Below, piece after piece: positions 8,803-17,868 of a DNA stretch of 64,000 nucleotides (position 1 is its first letter; each line of letters begins with the position of its first letter). The stretch spans positions 3,528,501-3,592,500 of the forward strand of contig NZ_CP080525.1 in the NCBI RefSeq assembly GCF_024746815.1, in the 5' to 3' direction. This DNA is from Mesorhizobium sp. AR07 (lineage in GTDB: Bacteria > Pseudomonadota > Alphaproteobacteria > Rhizobiales > Rhizobiaceae). Both the position numbers and the translations under genes were made by a program. The notes beneath the pieces are model-generated. The model had not been told where the DNA came from. It saw only the letters and a program-made list of their open reading frames with translations, and searched no databases.

Positions 8803-9105
8803 ATGTCCATACAGGCGACCATGGAAGACAAGCTCAACAGGGCATTTTCGCCGGACCGGCTGGTCATCATCAACGAAAGCCATCTCCATGCCGGCCATCA
8901 CCATCAGGACTCCGACCATCACGGCACCTATGACGGCACCGGCGAGACGCATTTTCGCGTCCGCGTCGTCGCTTCCGCCTTTGCCGGCATGAGCCGCATA
9001 GACCGCCACCGCGCCGTTAACGAACTGCTTGCCGACGAACTGAAGGCCGGCGTGCACGCGCTGGCGATCGAACCGGCGGCTCCCGGTGAAAAGACACGCT
9101 GGTAG
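8803..9105 (+). CDS. bolA: BolA family protein
   Basis: The 100-residue protein has the BolA fold signature: NESHLHAGHHHQDS (a His-rich segment), ETHFRVRVVASAFAGMSRID and RHRAVNELLADEL. BolA proteins pair with monothiol glutaredoxins in iron-sulfur traffic, and some affect transcription. It is divergent from the J-domain gene; this BolA-DnaJ-CobS neighbourhood is conserved in Rhizobiales. The ATG at 8803 is preceded by GGGAGACGGCG. Confidence 0.93.
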   Translation: MSIQATMEDKLNRAFSPDRLVIINESHLHAGHHHQDSDHHGTYDGTGETHFRVRVVASAFAGMSRIDRHRAVNELLADELKAGVHALAIEPAAPGEKTRW

Positions 9106-9126
9106 GTCAGTTCCGCTTCGCTGTGC

Positions 9127-10680
9127 TCAGAGCACCGCTTCGATGAGAAACGGTCCCGGGCGCGACAAGGCACTGTCCAGCAGCGTGTCGAAGCGCTCGC
9201 AGGTATCGGCACGAGCCGCCTCCACGCCCATGCCTTTGGCCAGCGAGACCCAGTCCAGCGACGGACGGTCGAGGTCGAGCATGCGCCTGGCGTTCTGGCC
9301 GATCGCCCCGACGCCGACATTGCGCATTTCGCCATGCAGGATCGCGTAGGTCCGGTTCGAAAAGACGATCGTCACCACGTCGAGCTTTTCCCTGGCCTGG
9401 GTCCACAGTCCCTGCACCGTGTACATGCCGCTGCCATCGGCCTCGAGATTGATCACTTTGCGGCCGGGACAGGCGATCGCCGCCCCGGTCGCCAGCGGAA
9501 TGCCTCCACCGATCGATCCGCCCGTGCCCATCATGTAGTCGTGAGGCGCGGCAAAGGCCGACAGCGCGAAGAAACGCCGCGCCGAAGTCACCGCTTCGTC
9601 GCAGACGATCGCATCGGCGGGCAGCTTTCGCGCCACTGACAGCGCGATGGCATCTTCCGTTAGCTTGCCGCTCGGCGTTGCCTCGTCGGGGAAGGCGGTC
9701 GCGAACACCGTTTGCTGCGACGGCTTGACGCCGAGTTCGTCGCGAAGCGCTTCCAGCGCCGCGTGCAGGTCGTCGCCATGCGCTGCCAGCATCAGCACCT
9801 GGCAGCCCTCGCGAACAAGCCGCCCCGGCTTTCCCGGATAGGCGAAGAAGGCAACCGGCTCCTTCGCGCCGACCAGCACCAGGACGTCGATATCGCCAAG
9901 CAGCGCCGTCGCCGCATCGACGGGATAGGGGATGCGGGTCGGCGCGACACGTCCGCGCCCGCGTTGCATCCGGGCGATCAGGACCTCGCTGAACAAACGG
10001 ACATCCCTGCCCGTCGATATCTGGCCGGCGACGGCAAGCGCATCGGCTCGTGCGGCCTGTCCGCGAACGATGATGCCGGCACGACCCGGCGCGGCACGGA
10101 TCGCTGCGGCGATCTCGCGCACCGCGTCCATGTCGACGGCGGGCGGCCGCGCAAGCTTCACCTTGCCGGACGAGACCGCGCCGACCTCGCCCCAGGCGGC
10201 ATCCGCCGGCAGGATCAGGGTCGCGATGCCCGGCGGCGTCAGAGAGGCACGAAAGGCGGCCTCCGCAGCGGGGCCGACATCGCTCGGACCATCGACACGG
10301 CGCACCCAGTTCGACATCGGCTTCGCAAGGCTCTCGATATCGCTGGTGAGCGGGGCGTCGAGCGCCAGATGGTAGGAGGCGTGGTCGCCGACAATGTTGA
10401 TCATCGGGCTCAGTGCGCGCCGGGCATTGTGCATATTGGCCAGGCCGTTGGCCAAGCCCGGACCGGTGTGCAGCAGCGTCACGGCCGGCCGATCGGTCAT
10501 CCGCGCATAGCCGTCGGCGGCACCCGTCACCACGCCCTCGAACAGGCCGAGCACGCAACGCATCTCGGGTTTGCGGTCAAGTGCGGCAACGAAGTGCATT
10601 TCGGATGTGCCGGGGTTGGCGAAACAGACCGTCACATTATTGGCCAGCAGCACGTCACACAGGACATCGGCGCCGTTCAT
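9127..10680 (-). CDS. Acetolactate synthase large subunit-like ThDP-dependent enzyme
   Basis: The 517-residue protein follows the ThDP-enzyme plan: an N-terminal PYR domain (GTSEMHFVAALDR, then LGLFEGVVTGAADGYARM with the catalytic Glu), a central domain, and a C-terminal PP domain with the metal/ThDP motif GSG...N (EADGSGMYTVQGLWTQA to VFSN). It is shorter than true IlvB (about 570-590) and stands alone without ilvH, so it is more likely a decarboxylase or oxoacid lyase of unknown substrate than the branched-chain biosynthetic enzyme. It converges with bolA. Confidence 0.82.
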   Translation of the reverse strand: MNGADVLCDVLLANNVTVCFANPGTSEMHFVAALDRKPEMRCVLGLFEGVVTGAADGYARMTDRPAVTLLHTGPGLANGLANMHNARRALSPMINIVGDHASYHLALDAPLTSDIESLAKPMSNWVRRVDGPSDVGPAAEAAFRASLTPPGIATLILPADAAWGEVGAVSSGKVKLARPPAVDMDAVREIAAAIRAAPGRAGIIVRGQAARADALAVAGQISTGRDVRLFSEVLIARMQRGRGRVAPTRIPYPVDAATALLGDIDVLVLVGAKEPVAFFAYPGKPGRLVREGCQVLMLAAHGDDLHAALEALRDELGVKPSQQTVFATAFPDEATPSGKLTEDAIALSVARKLPADAIVCDEAVTSARRFFALSAFAAPHDYMMGTGGSIGGGIPLATGAAIACPGRKVINLEADGSGMYTVQGLWTQAREKLDVVTIVFSNRTYAILHGEMRNVGVGAIGQNARRMLDLDRPSLDWVSLAKGMGVEAARADTCERFDTLLDSALSRPGPFLIEAVL

Positions 10681-10807
10681 GAAATTCTCTCCCGCTTGAC
10701 GATCGAAGAGTGCAATTGCACTGGCAGGCGCCCGCCCGGCAATATCCCGCCAGCGCTTTTGGTCTGATCCAAGTCCTCTGACGCCTGTGCTTCGTCGGGG
10801 TCGGGGA

Positions 10808-11617
10808 TCAGCCGACCGTCGATTTCAGGAACGCCAGCGCCGCCGCCGTCAGCGCGTCGCCATCCTCGCCGAAATCGCGATTGATCGACATGTGCGTATA
10901 GGCGCTGCCGTCGAACAGCGTAACCTGTGTGCCGGCGGCGCGCAGGCGCTCGGCAAAGGCCTTCGACTCCTCGCCGCGGCCCGAAGCGCCCGAATAGGCG
11001 ATGAAGGTCGGCGGATGCTTGCGGCCATCGACATAGCTGGCCGGCGAAAGTGTTGCCCATTGCGAAGGATCGGAAAAGACACGCGCATAGGCCCGGACCA
11101 TGCCGCCATCCTTGGCAAGCGCTGCAAGATCATAGGCCCTTGTATCATCAAGAAGCAGGGCAGCGACGCCAGGCAGCCCGCCGCGCATGCCGGTCAAGGC
11201 AATCAGATGGCAGCCCGCCGAATGGCCCATGCCGACAATGCGGTTCGGATCACCGCCATGCTGGGCGATGTTGGCGCGCACATAGGCATAGGCCTTTTCG
11301 ACGTCGCCGGCCTGCGTGGCGACATCGGCCTCGGGCAACATGCGATAGTCGATGGAGACGAAGCAAAAGCCGTTGGCGAGCAGGAAGGCCGGCTTGGCGT
11401 CCACCTGGCTGCGCTTGCCGAACTGCCAGGTGCCGCCATGGACGAAAAAGACCACCGGCAAGCCGGTTGCGCCGTCGGGCGCATAGATGTCGAGCCTGGC
11501 CGGTCCGTAATCGAATGTTTTTGGCGCGGGTTGGCGCGGGCGCCGCGCGGCCGATGCTCCCAATGGCAGCATCGCCGCCACGGAGGCCAGAATGAGGCTT
11601 CGTCGATCGATCATCAT
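10808..11617 (-). CDS. Alpha/beta hydrolase (carboxylesterase-like), exported
   Basis: The 269-residue product begins MMIDRRSLILASVAAMLPLG, a signal peptide with an RR pair that may use the Tat route. The mature enzyme shows the oxyanion-hole motif HGG (VFFVHGGTWQFGKRS), the nucleophile elbow GHSAG (MGHSAGCHL) and a likely catalytic His (YTHMSINRDF). This resembles the HSL/kynurenine-formamidase-like esterases. The frame extends further upstream, but the signal peptide fixes the start at one of two adjacent ATGs (11617 or 11614). Confidence 0.83.
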   Translation of the reverse strand: MMIDRRSLILASVAAMLPLGASAARRPRQPAPKTFDYGPARLDIYAPDGATGLPVVFFVHGGTWQFGKRSQVDAKPAFLLANGFCFVSIDYRMLPEADVATQAGDVEKAYAYVRANIAQHGGDPNRIVGMGHSAGCHLIALTGMRGGLPGVAALLLDDTRAYDLAALAKDGGMVRAYARVFSDPSQWATLSPASYVDGRKHPPTFIAYSGASGRGEESKAFAERLRAAGTQVTLFDGSAYTHMSINRDFGEDGDALTAAALAFLKSTVG

Positions 11618-12005
11618 GGTCTCCCGACCGTGTAGGCCAACAGTGCCCGCAGGCGCCACGAGCGTCCAGTTAAGGATTGGTAATACCCGGAGGTCCGCAG
11701 AGGAGGCCGGATCAACCGGGCCTCGTCGAACTCGCACCGGGTCGCAACTCTCGCAGCATCAGGCCGCATCAGATGCACGGCCTTTGCAGTTCAGTTCACG
11801 AAATCAATATCTGCCCCTTGACGGTCTCATCTGGTCATCACCACCTAAGTATTCAGGCAAGCATTCCAGTCACATGGGTGGCGTCCCGGGCTTCGATGCC
11901 AGATGCACGCGCTCTCCTTCATGTGAAGGGAACCACAATGCGTTCCGGCAGTTGAATATATGATGAGCCAGCTGACAGCCAGAACGGCTCTGAGGGCAAA
12001 GTATC
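11618..12005. other. Intergenic region between divergent hydrolase and prkA
   Basis: This 388-base gap separates two divergent genes and should hold both promoters. I see no credible gene. A GGAAC at about 11932 is not followed by CGTT at the EcfG spacing. A GAGGG about ten bases before ATG 12006 is the likely ribosome site of prkA. Confidence 0.5.
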
Positions 12006-13955
12006 ATGCGCGAGAATCAGTCCGACGTCTTCGATCTGTTTTCGGAGATCTATGCGAACGCGGCCCAAGAGGAAATCAGCCTCCAGCAATATCTCCTTGC
12101 TTGCCGAGAGGACAAATCAATGTATGCCTCGGCGCCTGAACGGATGGTCGAGGCAATCGGTGAGCCGAACCTGGTCGACACCAGCAAGGACGAGCGGCTC
12201 GGCCGTATTTTCTCGAACCGCACCGTTAAGGTCTATCCCTCCTTCTTCGATTTCTACGGAATGGAGGAAACGATCGAGCGCATCGCCGGATATTTCCGCT
12301 ATGCCTCCCAGGGACTCGAGGAGCGCAAACAGATCCTCTACCTCCTCGGCCCTGTCGGCGGCGGCAAATCCTCTCTGGCCGAACGGCTGAAGAAATTGAT
12401 GGAGCAGCGCCCGATCTACACGCTGAAGATCGGCAACCAGATCAGTCCGGTTTTCGAATCGCCACTTGGCCTTTTCCATCCCGATCGCATGGGCGACCTG
12501 CTGGAGGACAAATACGGCATAGCCCGACGCCGTCTGAACGGGCTCATCTCACCATGGGCGGCCAAGCGCCTCGACGAACTGTCCGGCGACATTTCCAAAT
12601 TCAGCGTTGTCAAGTTGATGCCTTCGCGGCTGCGCCAGGTCGGCATTGCCAAGACAGAGCCTGGCGACGAGAACAATCAGGATGTCTCGGCCCTGGTTGG
12701 CAAGGTCGACATCAGACAACTGGAAAATTTCAGCCAGTCCGATCCGGACGCCTATTCCTACAGCGGCGGACTGAACCGGACCACGCAAGGCCTGCTCGAA
12801 TTCGTCGAGATGTTCAAGGCGCCTATCAAGGTCCTGCATCCGTTGCTGACGGCGACCCAGGAAGGCAGCTACAACGGTACCGAGAATTTCGGCGCCTTTC
12901 CCTATCAGGGCATCATCGTGGCCCATTCCAACGAATCGGAATGGCAGCAGTTCAAGAACAACAAGAACAACGAGGCCTTTCTCGACCGCATCCTCGTAGT
13001 CAAGGTGCCGTATTGCCTGCGGACCACCGAAGAAAGGCATATCTATGAGAAACTGTTACGCGAGAGCGAACTGGCGGGTAGCCCCTGCGCACCTGAAGTG
13101 CTGGACATTCTCAGTCGATTCACGGTCTCGACCCGCCTTGCCGAGCACGACAATTCGCCGCTCTACACCAAGATGCGCGCCTATGACGGCGAAAACCTCA
13201 AGGAAGTCGACCCCAAGGCGAAGTCGGTTCAGGAATATCGCGACGCCGCCGGCGTAGCCGAAGGCATGACCGGCGTAAGCACCCGCTTCGCCTTCAAGAT
13301 CCTCTCGCAGACATTCAACTACGACACCAAGGAGGTGGCTGCCGATCCCGTGCATCTGATGTACATCCTGGAAGAGGCGATCAAGCGCGAGCAGTTTCCA
13401 AAGGAGACGGAAGCTGCCTATCTCGAGTTCATCAAGTCGGAACTGGCAACGCGCTATGCCGAGTTCATCGGCCACGAAATCCAGAAGGCCTATCTGGAAT
13501 CATACAGCGAGTATGGCCAGAACCTTTTCGACCGTTACATCGCCTATGCCGATGCCTGGATTGAGGATCAGGATTACAAGGATCCCGATACCGGCCAGGT
13601 TCTCAATCGCGAGGTACTGGACAAGGAATTGTCGCAGGTCGAAAAACCGGCCGGCATCGCCAATCCCAAGGACTTCCGCAATGAAGTGGTCAAATTCACG
13701 CTGCGCGCCCGGGCGCGGAACCACGGCCGCAACCCGTCCTGGACAGGTTATGAAAAACTTCGCGAGGTCATCGAGAAGCGTATGTTCGGCCAGGTCGAAG
13801 ACCTCTTGCCGGTGATCAGTTTCGGCTCCAAGCAGGACAGCGTCACGGAGAAGCGACACAATGAATTCGTGCAGCGCATGGTGGAACGCGGCTACACCGA
13901 GCGGCAGGTGCGCCGGCTTGTCGACTGGTACATGCGCGTGAACAGGGCGGGTTGA
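12006..13955 (+). CDS. prkA: PrkA-type serine protein kinase / AAA ATPase (YeaG)
   Basis: The 649-residue protein has the PrkA AAA core: a P-loop GPVGGGKSSLAERL (near residue 115-128), long insertions and the C-terminal PrkA domain (VSTRFAFKILSQTFNYD; ERGYTERQVRRLVDWYMRVN). YeaG in E. coli is expressed in starvation and stationary phase. It is followed after 19 bases by the YeaH-type gene and then SpoVR, a three-gene unit widespread in proteobacteria whose biochemical role is not settled. Full length, no sign of damage. Confidence 0.94.
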   Translation: MRENQSDVFDLFSEIYANAAQEEISLQQYLLACREDKSMYASAPERMVEAIGEPNLVDTSKDERLGRIFSNRTVKVYPSFFDFYGMEETIERIAGYFRYASQGLEERKQILYLLGPVGGGKSSLAERLKKLMEQRPIYTLKIGNQISPVFESPLGLFHPDRMGDLLEDKYGIARRRLNGLISPWAAKRLDELSGDISKFSVVKLMPSRLRQVGIAKTEPGDENNQDVSALVGKVDIRQLENFSQSDPDAYSYSGGLNRTTQGLLEFVEMFKAPIKVLHPLLTATQEGSYNGTENFGAFPYQGIIVAHSNESEWQQFKNNKNNEAFLDRILVVKVPYCLRTTEERHIYEKLLRESELAGSPCAPEVLDILSRFTVSTRLAEHDNSPLYTKMRAYDGENLKEVDPKAKSVQEYRDAAGVAEGMTGVSTRFAFKILSQTFNYDTKEVAADPVHLMYILEEAIKREQFPKETEAAYLEFIKSELATRYAEFIGHEIQKAYLESYSEYGQNLFDRYIAYADAWIEDQDYKDPDTGQVLNREVLDKELSQVEKPAGIANPKDFRNEVVKFTLRARARNHGRNPSWTGYEKLREVIEKRMFGQVEDLLPVISFGSKQDSVTEKRHNEFVQRMVERGYTERQVRRLVDWYMRVNRAG

Positions 13956-13974
13956 GAAAAACCCGAATGGTTCC

Positions 13975-15288
13975 ATGCCGATCTTTATCGACCGCCGCCT
14001 GAATCCGAAGGACAAAAGCTTGGGCAATCGCCAGCGCTTCCTCAGGCGCGCGCGGGAAGAACTCAAGCGGAGCATACGCGATCAGATCCGCACCGGCAGG
14101 ATCGCCGACGTGGACGCCGAGCACGCCGTGCCCATGCCTGAAACAGGAACGGCCGAGCCGAGCTTCAACAACGCCAGGAACAGCGGCAGGCGCCAGCACA
14201 TCCTGCCGGGCAACAGGCATTTCTCCCCTGGGGACCTGATCCCCAAGCCCGGCCAAGGCGACCGCGCCGGCGCGTCGTCCCCAGGAAACACGGTGTCTGA
14301 AGATGCCTTTCGTTTCGTGCTGTCACGCGAAGAGGTGCTCGATCTCTTTTTCGAGGATCTCGAACTCCCAGATATGGTCAAGCTCAACCTAAAGGAGATC
14401 CTTGCCTTCAAGCCGCGCCGGGCTGGCTTCGCCGCCACTGGTTCACCGACCAATATCAATGTTGGGCGCACGATGCGTAACAGCCACGGCCGGCGCATTG
14501 CGCTGAGGCGCCCTAAGCAGCAGGAATTGGACGCCATCATCGAGGAAATCGCCACGCTTGAGGTGTTGCCATCCAGTGCAGCGGCGCGCCAGCGCGTTGC
14601 GGCATTGCGCGAGGAGCTTGACCGGCTGGAGCGGCGGCGCAGGCGAATTGCCTATGTCGATCCTGTCGACATCCGCTTCAACCGCTTCGATCCCCGACCT
14701 GTGCCGAACGCCAATGCCGTCATGTTCTGTCTGATGGATGTGTCCGGCTCGATGGGCGAGCGTGAAAAGGATCTGGCCAAGCGCTTCTTCGTGCTGCTGC
14801 ACCTGTTCCTGAAACGGCGCTACGACCGCATCGAGATCGTCTTCATCCGTCACACCCACCTGGCCCAGGAGGTCGACGAGCAAACATTTTTCTACAACAC
14901 GCAAAGCGGCGGCACTGTCGTTTCCACCGCGCTGGAGGAAATGCACCGCATTATTGACGAACGTTACCCCTCCCACGAATGGAACATTTACGCCGCCCAG
15001 GCCTCGGACGGCGACAATTTCGCCGGCGATTCCGAGCGATGCATGGCATTGCTCAACGGCAAGCTCATGCGGCTGTGCCAGTATTTTGCCTATGTCGAGA
15101 TCATCGACGAGCGTGAAGCCCATATCTTCGGCACGACCGAAAACGGGACATCGCTATGGCGTGCCTATAGCGAAATCGACCTGAGATGGCCGAACTTCCA
15201 GATGAGCCGCATCGCCACGCCCGCCGATATCTACCCGGTCTTTCGCCAACTCTTCGGCAGACAGCCAGCTCCCCTTAAGAGAGCGTGA
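13975..15288 (+). CDS. yeaH: YeaH/YhbH family protein (DUF444)
   Basis: The 437-residue product begins MPIFIDRRLNPKDKSLGNRQ, a clear DUF444 start. It carries a von Willebrand A-like part (VMFCLMDVSGSMGEREKDLA) with a DxSGS metal site, and the phrase SGGTVVSTALEEMHRIIDER. YeaH is the constant partner of the PrkA kinase. It lies 19 bases after prkA and 9 bases before spoVR, so the three are almost certainly one transcript. Confidence 0.94.
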   Translation: MPIFIDRRLNPKDKSLGNRQRFLRRAREELKRSIRDQIRTGRIADVDAEHAVPMPETGTAEPSFNNARNSGRRQHILPGNRHFSPGDLIPKPGQGDRAGASSPGNTVSEDAFRFVLSREEVLDLFFEDLELPDMVKLNLKEILAFKPRRAGFAATGSPTNINVGRTMRNSHGRRIALRRPKQQELDAIIEEIATLEVLPSSAAARQRVAALREELDRLERRRRRIAYVDPVDIRFNRFDPRPVPNANAVMFCLMDVSGSMGEREKDLAKRFFVLLHLFLKRRYDRIEIVFIRHTHLAQEVDEQTFFYNTQSGGTVVSTALEEMHRIIDERYPSHEWNIYAAQASDGDNFAGDSERCMALLNGKLMRLCQYFAYVEIIDEREAHIFGTTENGTSLWRAYSEIDLRWPNFQMSRIATPADIYPVFRQLFGRQPAPLKRA

Positions 15289-15297
15289 GGGGGTCCG

Positions 15298-16839
15298 ATG
15301 GCCAGACAAGCCAGTAAATCCAGCCTTCTTTTTTCAGGGTCAGACTGGGATTTCAAGACATTGTCGCGGACCTATGACGCGATCGAGGCAATCGCGGTCG
15401 AAGAGCTTCATCTCGATACCTACCCCGTGCAAATGGAGATCATCTCCTCCCAACAGATGCTCGACGCCTATTCGTCGGTCGGCATGCCACTCATGTACCA
15501 TCACTGGTCTTTCGGCAAACATTTCCTCCACCAGGATCTGCTCTATCGTAAAGGCGGGCGAGGGCTTGCCTATGAACTGGTCATCAATTCCAATCCCTGC
15601 ATCGTCTATCTGATGGAGGAAAACACCATGGCCCTGCAGGCCTTGGTGACAGCCCATGCTGCGCTCGGGCACAACCATTTCTTTAAGAACAATCAGTTGT
15701 TCAAACAATGGACGGACGCTGGGGCGATCCTCAGTTACCTGGACTTCGCCAAAGGCTACATCGTCCGTTGCGAGGAGCGGCACGGCCTCGCCGCCGTCGA
15801 AACTGTTCTCGATTCCGCCCACGCGCTGATGGCGCAGGGCGTGTTCCGCTATCACCGGCCGCCGAAGCTGTCGTCGGAGCGGCAGCGCGAAGGGCTTCGC
15901 GAGCGCCTCGAATACGAAGAGCACTCCTATAATGATTTGTGGCGCACGCTGCCGCCGTCGCCGCAAAGGTCCCACGACAAGAGACAAGACCCGGAGCGGA
16001 AGAAATCGCTCAACCTTCCCGAGGAAAACCTGCTTTATTTCCTGGAAAAGAACAGCCTGGTTCTAGAGCCCTGGCAGCGGGAGATCATCAGGATCGTTCG
16101 TGTCATAGCACAATATTTTTATCCGCAACGGCAAACACAGGTGATGAACGAGGGCTGCGCCACTTTCGTCCACTATACTCTGATGAACATGCTGTTCGAT
16201 CGCGGCCAGATCAGCGAAGGTGCCATGCTCGAAATCCTGCGGAATCATTCCAACGTGATCTTCCAGCCGGCGTTCGATGATCCACGCTTTTCCGGCATCA
16301 ACCCCTACGCTCTCGGCCTCGATATGATGCAGGACATTCAGCGCATCTCGACCGAGCCGACGGCCGAGGACCGGGACTGGTTTCCGGACATCGCCGGCCA
16401 CGGCAACTGGCGCGAGATCTTGCTCGACGCGTGGGCGGACCACCGTGACGAGTCCTTTATCCGCCAGTACCTCAGTCCGACTTTGATCCGGAAATGGCGG
16501 TTCTTTGTGCTCAGCGACGCTGCCGACCAACCGCATTGTCAGGTCGCCTCGATCCACAACGAACGCGGCTATGACAAGATACGCGCCGCGCTCGCTCACA
16601 GCTACGAGGTCGGCGCGAACCAACCGGACATCCAGGTGGTGGATGTCGACCTGCTCGGCGACCGGCATTTACGACTGCAGCACAAGGTCAATGACGGCAT
16701 CCTTCTCGATGACGCCAGCCGCGACGCCACGCTTCGTCACATCCGCAGGCTTTGGGGTTACGAGGTCAGCTTGGCAGCTGTCGACGCTGAGACGGGCGTG
16801 ACGATCCACGAACGCTCGACGAGCCAGATCTCAGAATGA
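15298..16839 (+). CDS. spoVR: SpoVR family protein
   Basis: This 513-residue protein matches the SpoVR family along its length: QQMLDAYSSVGMPLMYHHWS, GHNHFFKNNQLFKQWTDA, and the HEXXH-like NEGCATFVHYTLMNMLFDRG region. Its name comes from a Bacillus spore-cortex gene, but in non-sporulating bacteria it belongs to the prkA-yeaH-spoVR stress unit. AGAGCGTGAGGGGG just before ATG 15298 supplies the ribosome site. The function is not known. Confidence 0.94.
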   Translation: MARQASKSSLLFSGSDWDFKTLSRTYDAIEAIAVEELHLDTYPVQMEIISSQQMLDAYSSVGMPLMYHHWSFGKHFLHQDLLYRKGGRGLAYELVINSNPCIVYLMEENTMALQALVTAHAALGHNHFFKNNQLFKQWTDAGAILSYLDFAKGYIVRCEERHGLAAVETVLDSAHALMAQGVFRYHRPPKLSSERQREGLRERLEYEEHSYNDLWRTLPPSPQRSHDKRQDPERKKSLNLPEENLLYFLEKNSLVLEPWQREIIRIVRVIAQYFYPQRQTQVMNEGCATFVHYTLMNMLFDRGQISEGAMLEILRNHSNVIFQPAFDDPRFSGINPYALGLDMMQDIQRISTEPTAEDRDWFPDIAGHGNWREILLDAWADHRDESFIRQYLSPTLIRKWRFFVLSDAADQPHCQVASIHNERGYDKIRAALAHSYEVGANQPDIQVVDVDLLGDRHLRLQHKVNDGILLDDASRDATLRHIRRLWGYEVSLAAVDAETGVTIHERSTSQISE

Positions 16840-16971
16840 GGCTCCGTAGTTGCGCTGATTCTCATGGCGTCCAAAAATGCGCAGCGGTCTCGGGCGACAT
16901 GCATTGGGACAGGAGCTTGAAAGGACAGGGCTTGAAGCACGCCGCCTGAATTCGCTTCAACGCGACGCGCT

Positions 16972-17868
16972 TTAAGCGTCGCCGGCTGGCCTGATCCTGA
17001 GCCGGGCGATCCGGTTCTTGTCGCGCTTCATGACGATGAACCGTTTGCCGTGGAACGTGAAGGCTTGCTTCTCCTCGGGGATCGACTGCGTCTCGTGGAT
17101 GACGAGGCCGGCAATAGTGGTCGCCTCCTCGTCCGGCAGGTTCCAGTCGAGCGCCCGGTTCAGGTCGCGGATCGGCACCGTGCCGTCGACGACGACGGAG
17201 CCGTCGGCCTCCTGCTTGACACCCTGGATGTCGACATCGTGCTCGTCGGCGATCTCGCCGACGATCTCCTCGATGATGTCCTCCAGCGTCACCAGCCCTT
17301 CGACCTCGCCATACTCGTCGACGACGACGGCAAAATGCGCCTTGCGGCGCAGGAAGGCGTTGAGCTGTTCCTGCAAGGTCGTGGTGTCGGGCACGAACCA
17401 GGGTTTCGAGGCGATCTTCATCACGTCGATCTTGGAAAAATCGTTGCCGACATCGTTCAAAGCCCGCAGCAGATCCTTGGCGTGCAGCACGCCGACGATG
17501 TTGTCGAGCGAGCCCTTCCACAGCGGCATGCGGGTGTGCGGGCTCTGCAGGATCTCGCGCACCACCGCCTCTGGCGCGTTATCGGCATTGACCGAGCGCA
17601 TGTTGGTGCGGTGGACCATGATGTCGGATACTTCGAGTTCGGCGAGGTCGAACAGGCCGCCGACGCGGTCGCGATCCTCGCGCACCACCTGGCCGTCGCG
17701 GCGGAAATCGTCGACCGCGCCGCGCAATTCGGCCTCGCTCGACCGCTGCGGCTCGATGCGAGACAGTTCATAGCCGAACGCGGCAAGCAGGCGCGTGCGC
17801 AAGGCAACGGCCAGCAGGACGAGGGTGGCAAGGACGGCGACGACGATCCAGCCGGTCTCGTTGGTCAT
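16972..17868 (-). CDS. CBS-domain protein, HlyC/CorC family, lacking most of the DUF21 half
   Basis: The 298-residue protein contains the CBS pair (LEVSDIMVHRTNMRSVNAD near residue 78, and FAVVVDEYGEVEGLVTLED near 185) and the C-terminal CorC/HlyC domain (VPIRDLNRALDWNLPDEE). Rhizobial homologues next to aroB are about 430 residues with an N-terminal four-helix DUF21 membrane domain. Here only one membrane segment (WIVVAVLATLVLLAVAL) precedes the CBS pair, as if 130-140 residues were deleted in frame. The ATG overlaps the aroB stop by four bases, so no upstream extension is possible. It may still be anchored and act in divalent cation homeostasis. Confidence 0.85.
   Translation of the reverse strand: MTNETGWIVVAVLATLVLLAVALRTRLLAAFGYELSRIEPQRSSEAELRGAVDDFRRDGQVVREDRDRVGGLFDLAELEVSDIMVHRTNMRSVNADNAPEAVVREILQSPHTRMPLWKGSLDNIVGVLHAKDLLRALNDVGNDFSKIDVMKIASKPWFVPDTTTLQEQLNAFLRRKAHFAVVVDEYGEVEGLVTLEDIIEEIVGEIADEHDVDIQGVKQEADGSVVVDGTVPIRDLNRALDWNLPDEEATTIAGLVIHETQSIPEEKQAFTFHGKRFIVMKRDKNRIARLRIRPAGDA

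Noticed and set aside
11930..11960. GGAAC near prkA as a possible EcfG promoter
   Set aside because: The only CGTT is 7 bases away and nothing fits at 16 or 17.
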